A DNA stretch of 61,371 nt, from the NCBI GenBank assembly GCA_903926075.1, contig CAIYHQ010000069.1, positions 1-61,371 of the forward strand. The letters run 5' to 3'. Under the pieces are notes generated by a model that worked only from the letters and a program-made list of their open reading frames with translations, did no database searches and was not told the origin of the DNA. Shown here piece by piece: positions 7,523 to 15,940 of this stretch. Position 1 is the stretch's first letter; each line of letters begins with the position of its first letter. The DNA comes from an uncultured Methanomicrobiales archaeon. GTDB taxonomy: Archaea > Halobacteriota > Methanomicrobia > Methanomicrobiales > Methanospirillaceae. The translations under genes and the position numbers were made by a program.

Positions 7523-8947
7523 TCATTCCTGGTTCAATATTAAAAGTTTGTATTCGGTCATCTCCTGAATTGCATATTTTGGACCTTCCCTCCCGGTTCC
7601 TGAGCATTTCACACCTCCATACGGCATTGAGTCTATTCTATAAGTAGGGACTTCGTTAATTAGAATACACCCGGCATTAATGGAAGCTGCCGCCATGTTG
7701 GCCCTTCTGATGTCCTGTGTGAATACTCCTGCCTGAAGTCCAAATTTTGAATTGTTAAGACGGTCTATTGCCTCCTCGAATGAATCATACGGTTCAACAG
7801 TTATTACGGGTCCAAATATCTCTTCGGAATTGACCCGCATATGAGGTTTAGTGCCTGTTAGAATAGTTGGGAATACAAGACAGCCGTCCCGTTCCCCCCC
7901 GGTAAGCAGACTTGCCCCCTCGCGTAAAGCTTCATTCACCTTCTCCATCACTAATAAAACTGCGTCTTCATTGATAAGTGGGCCTATATCTGTTATGGGT
8001 TTACGGGGGTCTCCGGTTGTAAGGAGTTTCGTTTTTGCGAGAAGATGTTCAAGAAATTCATTATAAACATCTTTTTCGACAAATACCCTCTGAACCGAGA
8101 TACAACTCTGACCTGCATTGGAAAATCCTGCAGCAACAATTTTTTCAGCGCAGTCCTTAATCCGTGTATCACTATGTACAATGACTCCGGCATTTCCTCC
8201 CAGTTCAAGTGAAACACGCTTTCGGCCTGCTACTGAGTGAAGGTACCAGCCTGTATCAGGGCTTCCGGTAAAGCTCAACAAATCAATATCTGGATCTTTC
8301 ACAAGCGAAAGTGCAATATCGGTTGAACAGGGGATAACACTTACACCTTCGGGAGGATAACCGGCTTCCAGAAGAAGAGAGCCCAGTATCAAAGCTGAAA
8401 GCGGGGTTACAGACGAAGGCTTGAGAATTATTGGGTTTCCACTGGCAACAGCCGGCCCTATTTTGTGACATGGAAGATTTAAAGGATAGTTAAAAGGAGA
8501 TATTGCAAGAACAATCCCGATAGGAACCCTTAAGAGAAAACCTGTGTGATTTACACCTGATTGGACCCGGTCCAGGAGAATTATTTCCCCGCCAAGGCGC
8601 GTTGCTTCTTCAGCAGAAACCCGGATTGTATCAATTGAGCGGGTCACTTCAGTATTAGCTACATTCCATGTCTTTCCGCCTTCAAGGATTAATACTTCAC
8701 GCAGGATTTCACGGTTTTTTTCGATAAGATCTGCAAGTTTCACTAGGATTTCATATCGCATCCCGGTCGTAAGTTTCTTTGTGAGATTGAATGCCTCACG
8801 CGCCTTCCTTACGGCATCATGGACATCTCTAATTGTTGCTCTGTATACGCTTCCTATCACTTCATCTGTATAAGGAAAATGTATGTTTGATATTTCATCT
8901 GAAGTGCGCCACTCACCGGCAATCAAAAATTTCTCAGGACCCTTCAT
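7523..8947 (-). CDS. NAD(P)-dependent aldehyde dehydrogenase, lactaldehyde/GapN type
   Basis: A 474-residue aldehyde dehydrogenase superfamily enzyme. The catalytic Cys282 lies in NAGQSCISVQR, the general-base Glu248 in SLELGGNAG, and the nucleotide-binding segment is ISPFNYPLN near 150. Methanogen homologues include CofA (lactaldehyde dehydrogenase, which supplies lactate for coenzyme F420) and non-phosphorylating glyceraldehyde-3-phosphate dehydrogenases. Sequence alone does not separate them; CofA is my preferred guess. It stands alone, divergent from the lipoprotein at 9041. Confidence 0.85.
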   Translation of the reverse strand: MKGPEKFLIAGEWRTSDEISNIHFPYTDEVIGSVYRATIRDVHDAVRKAREAFNLTKKLTTGMRYEILVKLADLIEKNREILREVLILEGGKTWNVANTEVTRSIDTIRVSAEEATRLGGEIILLDRVQSGVNHTGFLLRVPIGIVLAISPFNYPLNLPCHKIGPAVASGNPIILKPSSVTPLSALILGSLLLEAGYPPEGVSVIPCSTDIALSLVKDPDIDLLSFTGSPDTGWYLHSVAGRKRVSLELGGNAGVIVHSDTRIKDCAEKIVAAGFSNAGQSCISVQRVFVEKDVYNEFLEHLLAKTKLLTTGDPRKPITDIGPLINEDAVLLVMEKVNEALREGASLLTGGERDGCLVFPTILTGTKPHMRVNSEEIFGPVITVEPYDSFEEAIDRLNNSKFGLQAGVFTQDIRRANMAAASINAGCILINEVPTYRIDSMPYGGVKCSGTGREGPKYAIQEMTEYKLLILNQE

Positions 8948-9040
8948 CCTTACATTGTAGGTTTTTATAATCTAAAATTAATCCTGGACAGGTTATGATC
9001 TTTTTGAATTATCTTTTAAGGGCTCAGGTCCATATTAATA

Positions 9041-9619
9041 GTGAAGATACAAATGCAGAAAAATAACCTGATAATAGCCTTTACTGGCATTATACTAATT
9101 TTAGGAGTACTTTTCAGCGGATGCACGAACTCTCCCGGAACTCTAAATCCATCAAAAGAGATAGTTAATGCATCACTAAATAAGAATTTTTCATCTAACA
9201 GCGACAGGTTCAGCGTCAGTTACCCTGATGACTGGAACATAAGTTTAGCAAGACTTGGGAGTTTTAACCGCTCAACTATCAGGTTGAATGGTGATAACGA
9301 GACCAGAGTCACTGTAAATGTTAATTCATATGTCCCAAATAAGACATTATCTGGCTGGGTTAACTGGTGGATTACTGACTATAGCACGAATTTCCAAAAT
9401 TACCATGTGATTTCAGAAGAGAACACTACTCTTGACGGCAACCCGGCAGTTCAGATAATTTCTACTGAGAAACTGGTTCTCGATCTAAAGACAATGAAAG
9501 TAATTACTGTTGTAAACGGGACGATGTACGAAATTACTTATGCTGCACCACCTGAAAGATTTGATAATAATTCAGAAGTAGCGGCTGCAATAATAAAATC
9601 GATTAAACTGAGTAAGTAA
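9041..9619 (+). CDS. PsbP-like domain lipoprotein
   Basis: A 192-residue secreted protein with a signal peptide ending in lipobox LFSGC, followed by a linker and one domain beginning FSVSYPDDWNI, as in PsbP-like/DUF1795-type domains. The GTG at 9041 gives MKIQMQKNN; an ATG four codons later is equally possible. The domain holds several N-glycosylation sequons, consistent with exposure outside the membrane. Function unknown. Confidence 0.7.
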   Translation: MKIQMQKNNLIIAFTGIILILGVLFSGCTNSPGTLNPSKEIVNASLNKNFSSNSDRFSVSYPDDWNISLARLGSFNRSTIRLNGDNETRVTVNVNSYVPNKTLSGWVNWWITDYSTNFQNYHVISEENTTLDGNPAVQIISTEKLVLDLKTMKVITVVNGTMYEITYAAPPERFDNNSEVAAAIIKSIKLSK

Positions 9620-9689
9620 GATCAAAATAATCAGCAACAATAAAAAAGAGAATTTATTAAAGTTGAGAGATGTTTCTTGCGGAAGGGAC

Positions 9690-9703
9690 GAATATATTTT
9701 TAT
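9690..9703 (+). promoter_or_regulatory. TATA-like element before the coiled-coil gene
   Basis: AATATATTTTTAT lies about 20-28 nt ahead of the ATG at 9718, the spacing of an archaeal TATA box. It implies transcription begins at or near the start codon (leaderless) and argues against the longer ORF starting at 9670. Confidence 0.4.
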
Positions 9704-9717
9704 TCATATTTATGATC

Positions 9718-10116
9718 ATGGCACAGGAAGAAAAAAACAAGCAGGATCATTTTAGTGATGAAGTTTATGACGAAATAGGAAAAGCCCTAATCGGAGAATT
9801 GGACCGTCTTGATTTTGAACTTGAAAAGGCATTGAAGCAGATCAAGGAATGGAATAGGCAGGATGCAAAAGAACTGCAAAATCTTATTAAAAAGTTAAAT
9901 TCAATAATGGAAAAACTCGGATATGAAATGAATGAGTGGTTTGACCCTGCAAAAATTCCGACATACGACTTACCTGAAGATTTAAAAAAATATATAAAAA
10001 TCTGGGCTGTAGACAGTAAGGGAAACTGCCTTGTCGGCTCAAAGATGGATAAAGTCATTCCTGGAGATAAATTACGCAAGCTCGTGGCCAATAAATTAAA
10101 AGAGAAAAGCAAATAA
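9718..10116 (+). CDS. Uncharacterized coiled-coil protein with WAVDxxGxCL C-terminal module
   Basis: A 132-residue cytosolic protein, highly charged and helical (coiled-coil-like from about 15 to 75). It ends with a compact module: PEDLKKYIKIWAVDSKGNCL, then a short Asp/Val segment and a lysine-rich helix. The unknown protein at 49497 ends with a matching module (PDEVSKFPVYAIDRQGYCL). I start it at 9718 because of the TATA position; ATG 9712 is an alternative, and the ATG at 9670 would add an odd hydrophobic head inside the promoter. Function not recognised. Confidence 0.6.
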   Translation: MAQEEKNKQDHFSDEVYDEIGKALIGELDRLDFELEKALKQIKEWNRQDAKELQNLIKKLNSIMEKLGYEMNEWFDPAKIPTYDLPEDLKKYIKIWAVDSKGNCLVGSKMDKVIPGDKLRKLVANKLKEKSK

Positions 10117-10127
10117 AAAAAAGGGTA

Positions 10128-11597
10128 TCAGATAAATTTAAAGAGCAGGGATATATCGTCGTAATCGATAATTCCGTTTCCATTGATGTCAAAATATTTT
10201 ACAGGTTCATTCTGGGTTATCCATTGGAAATATTGGTAGAATAATTCAACATCGTGATAGTCTGTTATTCCATTACCATTCAGGTCCTCATAATATCCGT
10301 CTCCATCCGGGTCCCCTGGATAAGCGGTCTCGTTAGGAATCATCTTTATATTGTCAGGAATAGAATTATTCTGTTCTTTTCGGACAATTACCAATTCATA
10401 TCCTTCATTATTAAAACGGTTGCGTTCGTCAACTGTTAAGTCAGGATTTGCTTCTACAATAATGTAGTATGGTCCGGGAGGAATGTTATCTGGAATTGTC
10501 ACATTTACCGTGTGAAGATCAAAAGCGTTTTCATCCAGTCCGTCTAGAGAAGTATTTAAAAGGACCAGGTCATCAATAGATGATTTTGTATCATTTGAGA
10601 GTAAAATTTTAATTTGAAACTCACCATTTATACTAGATCCTGCGTTTTTTATAACAAAGTCAATTGAGAATGGTACGTTTCGTAATAGCGTTGTATTCGA
10701 TATGACTGAAGCTATACTTATATCTCCCTCGGTCTCGTTATTTTCAACCTGAGGTTCGGTGATGTTAATGTTCAGGCTACTGTTAATTAATCGCAGATTG
10801 ACATGAATTTTTGTATCTTTCCCGTCATAAATGAGGTAATGTCTGCTATATGTCTGATACTCAGGTAGTTTCCACCAGATCATATGAGTTCCAGGGATTG
10901 ATGGAATAATCAATGGCGTTGTCCCATAGTACTTTGTATCAATATAAACTTCAGCACCTGGTGGTGATGATATAAGGGTAAGGTTATAGATCGTATTCCC
11001 GTGTGAAACCTGCGGAGTAGGTTTTTTTGTGGGGGTTATCTTTCTTGTCGGCGTTTCAAGCCGCATATGTGCACGAATAGTTGTGTTTTGGTTATCATTT
11101 ACAAGATATTCATTACTATATACCTGGTAACCGTTCAGGTCCAGCCAAATAATATGCATGCCAGGATCACTTGGAATTGTAAGTGGAGTTTTCCCCCGTT
11201 CTATACTATCAATATAGACCTTTGCACCAGGGGGAAAGGAGATAATATTTGTCATATATATGTTCTTTTCATTACTCACTGTTGTTTCCGTTTTAAGCGT
11301 GACTGACCAGTTGGGTGTCTTTTCTTTAATCCTAAGATTAGCATTTATCAAAGTCTCATTTTTATCAAGTATATTATACTTATTTGAGTAGATTTGATAG
11401 CCATCAAGGCTCCAGTATATCATGTGAGATCCAATGGTATCAAGAACGGTTATGGGTGTAGTTCCTATATATTCTCCATCAATTGATACCCCGGCATCAG
11501 AAGGGTTGGACGTAATTTTTACTACATTTTGTGCGTATGTCCCCCACACTAGAATCATCAATGCGAGACAGACACAAATCAGGTTTTTCTTCAACAT
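10128..11597 (-). CDS. Secreted PEGA x3 / CARDB / dockerin-like surface protein
   Basis: About 489 residues from the ATG at 11597; an in-frame TTG at 11612 is less likely. A signal peptide (to about residue 22) precedes three PEGA domains with parallel wording (for example PSDAGVSIDGEYIGTTPITV, PPGAKVYIDSIERGKTPLTI, PPGAEVYIDTKYYGTTPLII), separated by a Thr/Pro/Lys linker after the second. A CARDB-like beta domain follows, with DNIPPGPYYIIVEANPD. The C-terminus has two EF-hand-like calcium loops (DPDGDGYYEDLNGNG and DINGNGIIDYDD) as in type I dockerins. Dockerins bind cohesins, but no cohesin protein is visible nearby. PEGA domains suggest contact with the S-layer. Confidence 0.85.
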   Translation of the reverse strand: MLKKNLICVCLALMILVWGTYAQNVVKITSNPSDAGVSIDGEYIGTTPITVLDTIGSHMIYWSLDGYQIYSNKYNILDKNETLINANLRIKEKTPNWSVTLKTETTVSNEKNIYMTNIISFPPGAKVYIDSIERGKTPLTIPSDPGMHIIWLDLNGYQVYSNEYLVNDNQNTTIRAHMRLETPTRKITPTKKPTPQVSHGNTIYNLTLISSPPGAEVYIDTKYYGTTPLIIPSIPGTHMIWWKLPEYQTYSRHYLIYDGKDTKIHVNLRLINSSLNINITEPQVENNETEGDISIASVISNTTLLRNVPFSIDFVIKNAGSSINGEFQIKILLSNDTKSSIDDLVLLNTSLDGLDENAFDLHTVNVTIPDNIPPGPYYIIVEANPDLTVDERNRFNNEGYELVIVRKEQNNSIPDNIKMIPNETAYPGDPDGDGYYEDLNGNGITDYHDVELFYQYFQWITQNEPVKYFDINGNGIIDYDDISLLFKFI

Positions 11598-11756
11598 TCT
11601 CTGTTCACACAAAAATAGCCGCAGTTAATCTTAATTATCATTATCATAGAGATGCATAAAGTTTATGTTAGTCACTATATCCTGCTGTTTCACTGTCATC
11701 CTTTTATGTGAGTAGCCCGTATCTTATCTTGCAGATCTATCTGCTTGAGTAATCAG

Positions 11757-11924
11757 ATGAATGAGAGAAGTTATGGTGGTCCACGGAACTTTGGACCCCG
11801 CGAAATGACAAAGACAGTCTGTTCCGACTGCGGCAAAGAATGCGAAGTCCCTTTTAAGCCCACTGAGGGTAGGCCTGTGTATTGCAGGGACTGCCTTCCA
11901 AAACATCGGAAACCACGTTATTAA
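11757..11924 (+). CDS. Small CxxC-x17-CxxC zinc-binding protein
   Basis: A 55-residue ORF, too short for most gene finders: MNERSYGGPRNFGPREM, then CSDC, exactly 17 residues, then CRDC, and a basic tail KHRKPRY. This matches the small zinc-ribbon family named CxxC-x17-CxxC, common in archaea and Chloroflexi. The Arg/Gly-rich head and basic tail suggest nucleic-acid binding. It stands alone on the plus strand between minus-strand genes. Confidence 0.75.
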   Translation: MNERSYGGPRNFGPREMTKTVCSDCGKECEVPFKPTEGRPVYCRDCLPKHRKPRY

Positions 11925-11993
11925 AAAGGAATTACCGAATACGGGTAGGTGAGAGGAAAAAGAAATTCCCTTCACAAACTTTGTTTACTTTTC

Positions 11994-12608
11994 TTATTGT
12001 TTCTTTCTTTGCCAGGTTATTGCATAAGGTACTAACAGGGCTGCAGCAAAAAGGAGCCAGAAATTTCCAAAGAGATAAAGGATGGTCTCTCTTGTTGAAT
12101 CATAAAATCTCGTCTCAAATTGGCGGGTTCGGGTAAAGTTCACATAAAGACCGTTTTCTGAAATATTGATCAATCCACCCTGACTGATCATCCCAATGAA
12201 AGGGTTTCTTACATCAAATCCTTTCGGAATTTCAACAGTAACATTATATGGCTCGTCAAAAATCCCCTGAAGATGGTTCTCCAAAATCCGGTTCTGATAA
12301 CTGATTGTATAATTACCTTTAACAAACCTGATAATTGTGGGATCAATCCATGTAAAATTGCAGGGTGAACAGTTCCCTGAAAGTTCCACCCCAGTTACTT
12401 CAATAGGCGTCCTCTCGCCGAGAATTCCTACTTCGGTAAACCGGTATTCATCAGCACTTCCTATTTCGATGAATGCCTTGTATCCACTTCCGTTAGGAAA
12501 TACCTTGTAGCTGGCATTAAGTCCCTGCGCGTTAACCACTATAACTATAACTGCAATACAGAAAGCAATGATGTAAGGTTTGCATCGACTTCGACTGGGG
12601 GCTTGCAT
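11994..12608 (-). CDS. DUF5803-like membrane-anchored protein
   Basis: A 204-residue protein with an N-terminal hydrophobic segment (residues 12-28), an extracytoplasmic beta-rich domain with several N-glycosylation sequons and a CSPC pair, and a C-terminal helix (about 178-197) followed by WQRKKQ. This layout resembles the archaeal DUF5803 family. Its ATG at 12608 lies inside the end of the threonine synthase gene, giving an unusually long 64-nt overlap. Function unknown. Confidence 0.65.
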   Translation of the reverse strand: MQAPSRSRCKPYIIAFCIAVIVIVVNAQGLNASYKVFPNGSGYKAFIEIGSADEYRFTEVGILGERTPIEVTGVELSGNCSPCNFTWIDPTIIRFVKGNYTISYQNRILENHLQGIFDEPYNVTVEIPKGFDVRNPFIGMISQGGLINISENGLYVNFTRTRQFETRFYDSTRETILYLFGNFWLLFAAALLVPYAITWQRKKQ

Positions 12609-13750
12609 TGTTTTATCACCGTTTCAGGATCTTTTAAGAGATGTCCGGTCACTACACATACGATAGTCTCATCTTTGTCAAGGGCTCCGTCTTCGACGAG
12701 GCGCTTGATGCCTGCTACAGATGCTGCTGATGCGGGTTCTACACCGATTCCTTCTTTCTGTGCAAGAGAGCACTGCATTGCCAGTATCTCAGCATCACTG
12801 ACCCTTATCGCAGTGCCACCTGTAGAACGTATTGCAGTAAGGGCTTTTTCGGCATTAACCGGCGCTCCGATCCTAATCGCAGTTGCAACTGTTTCAGGAG
12901 AAAGTTCAGGCACCACAGCAGGAAGGTTTTCCTCAATTGCCCGCACGACCGGGCTTGAACCTGCGGCTTGAATACCAGTCATTTTTGGGATTTTTTCAAT
13001 GAATCCAAGGTCCATAAGTTCTTTGTACCCTTTGTATACTGCAGAGATATTCCCTGCATTTCCTACTGGCAGAACAAAACGGTCAGGCATCCTTCCGAGT
13101 TGATCAAATACTTCAAACCCTATGGTCTTTTGGCCCTCAAGCCTGAATGGATTGACTGAATTGAGAAGATAAAGGCCGTGGGAAATGCATAGTTCATGGA
13201 CCATCTCAAGTGCACGGTCAAAGTTTCCGCGTACTGATATCACTCGGGCACCATGCATCAGTGCCTGCGCGACTTTTCCGAGTGCGACTTTTCCGGCAGG
13301 CAGTAAAACAACAGCTGGAATTCCGGCCTTTGCAGCATAAGCCGCAAGTGAGGCGGATGTATTACCTGTACTTGCACAGGCAACTACCTTTTTACCGAGT
13401 TCAAGGGCCATGCTTACCCCGACGGTCATCCCGCGGTCTTTAAAAGAACCTGACGGGTTCATACCCTCATGTTTTGCATAAAGGTGCGGGAGCCCTAGTT
13501 CCTCCCCAATCCGCTTCAGGTGATATAAGGGTGTACCTCCCTCCTGGAGTGTGACAGGAGCCCCTGAAACAGGGAGCAGCTCCCTATATCTCCAGACAGA
13601 TAAAGGCCGCTGCCTCCATTCCTCGAGACTTACCTGGATATTTTTAAGATCATATTCAACTGCAAGGAGATGACCGCATTCACGGCACTCATAAATTATC
13701 TCGTCCTTCCTGTAGGTGTAGCCGCAATTCACACAGATGAGCCGGTACAT
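12545..13750 (-). CDS. thrC: Threonine synthase
   Basis: A 401-residue PLP enzyme that converts O-phosphohomoserine to threonine. An N-terminal zinc ribbon is present (Cys6, Cys9, Cys22, Cys25), typical of the archaeal/plant type. The PLP lysine is in NPSGSFKDRG near residue 105. ASTGNTSASLAAYAAKAG and LPVGNAGN are the phosphate- and PLP-binding loops. The last 64 nt overlap the next gene on the same strand. Other threonine pathway genes are not adjacent. Confidence 0.93.
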   Translation of the reverse strand: MYRLICVNCGYTYRKDEIIYECRECGHLLAVEYDLKNIQVSLEEWRQRPLSVWRYRELLPVSGAPVTLQEGGTPLYHLKRIGEELGLPHLYAKHEGMNPSGSFKDRGMTVGVSMALELGKKVVACASTGNTSASLAAYAAKAGIPAVVLLPAGKVALGKVAQALMHGARVISVRGNFDRALEMVHELCISHGLYLLNSVNPFRLEGQKTIGFEVFDQLGRMPDRFVLPVGNAGNISAVYKGYKELMDLGFIEKIPKMTGIQAAGSSPVVRAIEENLPAVVPELSPETVATAIRIGAPVNAEKALTAIRSTGGTAIRVSDAEILAMQCSLAQKEGIGVEPASAASVAGIKRLVEDGALDKDETIVCVVTGHLLKDPETVIKQCKPPVEVDANLTSLLSVLQL

Positions 13751-13814
13751 GTACAGATTATCTGAGTTTTCAAGTGATTAATTCGAGGGTGTATTGAAGT
13801 GAAAAAGCATACAT

Positions 13815-14597
13815 TTACAAAACCGGATATAAATCCTCGCGGCGGTCATGGAAAGAAACCTCCATTTGCCATGTCCCTCCTGAAATTTTAGGTTCAATCT
13901 GTTTAAAAATAAGAGTTTCGTTTTCCTGGGCATCTGATATGACAGTTCCGTCAGGTGTTACTATCATTGAGTTACCATTATATTTTCCATATGGGGTCTC
14001 GCCAAGGGCATTCACACCTGCAACATATAATCCGAAATCAACAGACCTGCTTTGAATTAGAATTTTCCAATGTAAGATCCGTTCCTCCGGCCATGAAGCC
14101 GGTATTATTACCAGATCTACCCCCCTCTTTTCATACGCCAAAAAAAGTTCAGCAAACCTAAGATCGTAACAAATAGCGAGTCCAATTCGAACCCCTTTAA
14201 TTTCAAAGATAAGGAGTGAATCACCTCGTGTATAATACTCGTCTTCATGGAGTGGAGAAAAGAGGTGAATTTTCCGATAGACTCCTTTTATCATTCCATA
14301 TGAGTCAATTACGACAACAGAATTATAAGGCAGTCCTTTCTCGTTCTTCTCCCGAAATCCGCTTATAACTGTAATGCAATTCTCTCTTGCCGCTTTTTTT
14401 AATGCCGAAATTGTAAGGCCTGATATATCTTCAATGTTCAAATCCGGAACAGGATTCCATCCAGTAAGGAATTGTTCAGAAAAAGCAATTAGATCAGCTC
14501 CTCTTTGCGCAGCTTTGGCAATCAGTTTTTCGGCAAAAAAAAGATTATTTCCGGGATTTTCCCAGTAAGATTTAAATTGGGCACTACAGAACAGCAT
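13815..14597 (-). CDS. Carbon-nitrogen hydrolase (nitrilase family)
   Basis: A 260-residue nitrilase-superfamily amidase. The catalytic triad is visible: Glu41 (AFSEQFLTGW), Lys109 (GVYRKIHLF) and Cys143 (GLAICYDLRF). Overall form resembles omega-amidase or related carboxylic amide hydrolases. Its start abuts the ndk stop at 14597, so it may be co-transcribed with the ribosomal/ndk operon. The substrate is not predictable from sequence. Confidence 0.87.
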   Translation of the reverse strand: MLFCSAQFKSYWENPGNNLFFAEKLIAKAAQRGADLIAFSEQFLTGWNPVPDLNIEDISGLTISALKKAARENCITVISGFREKNEKGLPYNSVVVIDSYGMIKGVYRKIHLFSPLHEDEYYTRGDSLLIFEIKGVRIGLAICYDLRFAELFLAYEKRGVDLVIIPASWPEERILHWKILIQSRSVDFGLYVAGVNALGETPYGKYNGNSMIVTPDGTVISDAQENETLIFKQIEPKISGGTWQMEVSFHDRREDLYPVL

Positions 14598-15046
14598 TAC
14601 TCATAAAGCCAGGGGTCAGAGCAGCGTGGATATGAGGTCAGTTCTGTCTCTTTGAAATGAATTAATATCTCTTTATTCCCGCTTTCAGGGGAATCTGACG
14701 AATGCACCACATTTCGGCCAAGGTCAAGGGCATAATCACCACGGATTGTCCCGGGTGCGGCATCAACAGGATTTGTCTTACCTACAATAGTCCGGATGAT
14801 CCCGACTGCACCTCTTCCTTCCCAGACCATGAGAAAACATGGTCCACTCATTATATAGTTTCGTAAAGAAGGAAAGAACGGTTTGTTCAGGTGTTCTTCA
14901 TATTGAGAATTTACCCTTTCCGGAGTGAGTTTTTCAAGTCTTGCAGCAAGGAGTTTTAATCCCCTCTTCTCAAGTCTGCCGATAATTTCTCCAACTAATC
15001 CCCGTGACACTCCGTCCGGTTTTATCATTACGAAACTTCTTTCCAT
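14597..15046 (-). CDS. ndk: Nucleoside diphosphate kinase
   Basis: A 149-residue Ndk beginning [17 protein letters not shown] chose the ATG at 15046 because it gives the normal family start and follows a GAGGAA ribosome site; an upstream in-frame extension runs through the L24e gene. The active-site histidine is in [14 protein letters not shown]. It transfers the terminal phosphate between NTPs and NDPs. It is the last part of the archaeal L7Ae-S28e-L24e-Ndk block. Confidence 0.96.
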   Translation of the reverse strand: MERSFVMIKPDGVSRGLVGEIIGRLEKRGLKLLAARLEKLTPERVNSQYEEHLNKPFFPSLRNYIMSGPCFLMVWEGRGAVGIIRTIVGKTNPVDAAPGTIRGDYALDLGRNVVHSSDSPESGNKEILIHFKETELTSYPRCSDPWLYE

Positions 15047-15050
15047 TTCC

Positions 15051-15242
15051 TCATACCTTGCCGTGTGATTTGCGTGATGCAGTTGTCCAGAGGACTTTTC
15101 TTGGAACTCTGCCAAGTTTATAATTATTTTCACACTTTGTACAGCAGAAATAAAAGATGCTGCCATCCTTCTTGACATACATCTTTCCTGTACCCGGTTC
15201 TACCTCGCCACCGCAGAAACTGCAGTTTCTTGCTTCGACCAT
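15051..15242 (-). CDS. rpl24e: Ribosomal protein L24e
   Basis: A 63-residue zinc-binding large-subunit protein: CSFCG at the N-terminus and [10 protein letters not shown], the L24e metal site and RNA-contact region. It lies between rps28e and ndk with gaps of 6 and 4 nt, as in many archaea. Confidence 0.96.
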   Translation of the reverse strand: MVEARNCSFCGGEVEPGTGKMYVKKDGSIFYFCCTKCENNYKLGRVPRKVLWTTASRKSHGKV

Positions 15243-15248
15243 CCTTCA

Positions 15249-15458
15249 TTACCTCCTTGAAAGTTTCTTGGCTTCCCTTTCTGTCTCAAGGAGCATAAGC
15301 ACATCGCCTTCACGGATAGGACCTACTGTATTCCTCGTTATTATGCGACCCTTGTTGATCCCGTCAAGGATACGGCATTTTACCTGCATTGCTTCGCCAT
15401 GCATCCCGGTTGAACCGATCACTTCGATCACCTCCGCCGGAGTTGCGTCGTCTGCCAT
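15249..15458 (-). CDS. rps28e: Ribosomal protein S28e
   Basis: A 69-residue small-subunit protein with the OB-fold signature [17 protein letters not shown] and the conserved C-terminal segment [16 protein letters not shown]. Part of the tightly packed L7Ae operon. Confidence 0.96.
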   Translation of the reverse strand: MADDATPAEVIEVIGSTGMHGEAMQVKCRILDGINKGRIITRNTVGPIREGDVLMLLETEREAKKLSRR

Positions 15459-15465
15459 GTAATAC

Positions 15466-15834
15466 TCACGCTCTCAAATCGGTTATCTGCTTTGCAAGTT
15501 CATCGCAGAGTTCTTTTGCTTTTCCGGGTTTAACAACCGCTGCAGCTGTCGAACCTACATCGAGTCCACATGCAACACCAATCTCGTTCTGTTTGTTAAT
15601 GAAAAGGTATGGAATCTTCTTCTCATCACAGAGGAGTGGAAGGTGCATCACAATTTCTGCAGGTTCAACGTCTGCACCAATGAGGACTATCTGTGCTATA
15701 CTGCGTTCAATAGCTTTAGTGCATTCATTTGATCCCTTTTTTATTTTTCCGGTCTCGCGTGCGAGCTCCAACACTTCAAGGGCCTTGTTCTGGAGGTCCT
15801 CAGGAACAGTAAATTTTACGTAACTCTCAGCCAT
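15466..15834 (-). CDS. rpl7ae: Ribosomal protein L7Ae
   Basis: A 122-residue kink-turn RNA-binding protein shared by the 50S subunit, box C/D and H/ACA RNPs and archaeal RNase P. Visible motifs are [21 protein letters not shown] and [22 protein letters not shown] strong GAGGTGA site precedes the ATG by 4 nt. First gene of the rpl7ae-rps28e-rpl24e-ndk operon; a TATA-like TCTAATTTAAACT on the minus strand near 15900-15912 is a likely promoter. Confidence 0.96.
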   Translation of the reverse strand: MAESYVKFTVPEDLQNKALEVLELARETGKIKKGSNECTKAIERSIAQIVLIGADVEPAEIVMHLPLLCDEKKIPYLFINKQNEIGVACGLDVGSTAAAVVKPGKAKELCDELAKQITDLRA

Positions 15835-15918
15835 TTGTTCACCTCATTCAGGAATTTATCCTTCATCACTCATCAGTTTCGATGCCATTGTGACCATACC
15901 AGTTTAAATTAGACCGGC

Positions 15919-15940
15919 ATAAAGGTTTGTAGACCTTTAT
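15919..15940 (-). terminator. Perfect hairpin at the end of the DUF2298 operon
   Basis: ATAAAGGT (15919-15926), a 6-nt loop and ACCTTTAT (15933-15940) form a perfect 8-bp stem. It straddles the stop codon of the DUF2298 gene and lies just upstream of the rpl7ae promoter. It may end or protect the upstream transcript; no U tract follows. Confidence 0.35.

Noticed and set aside
9670-9717. N-terminal extension with a hydrophobic segment on the 9718 protein
   Set aside because: It covers the TATA-like element, and the hydrophobic head is out of keeping with the soluble protein.
11724-11975. 83-codon minus-strand ORF
   Set aside because: It is the antisense of the CxxC-x17-CxxC protein gene, which has the clear zinc motif on the plus strand.
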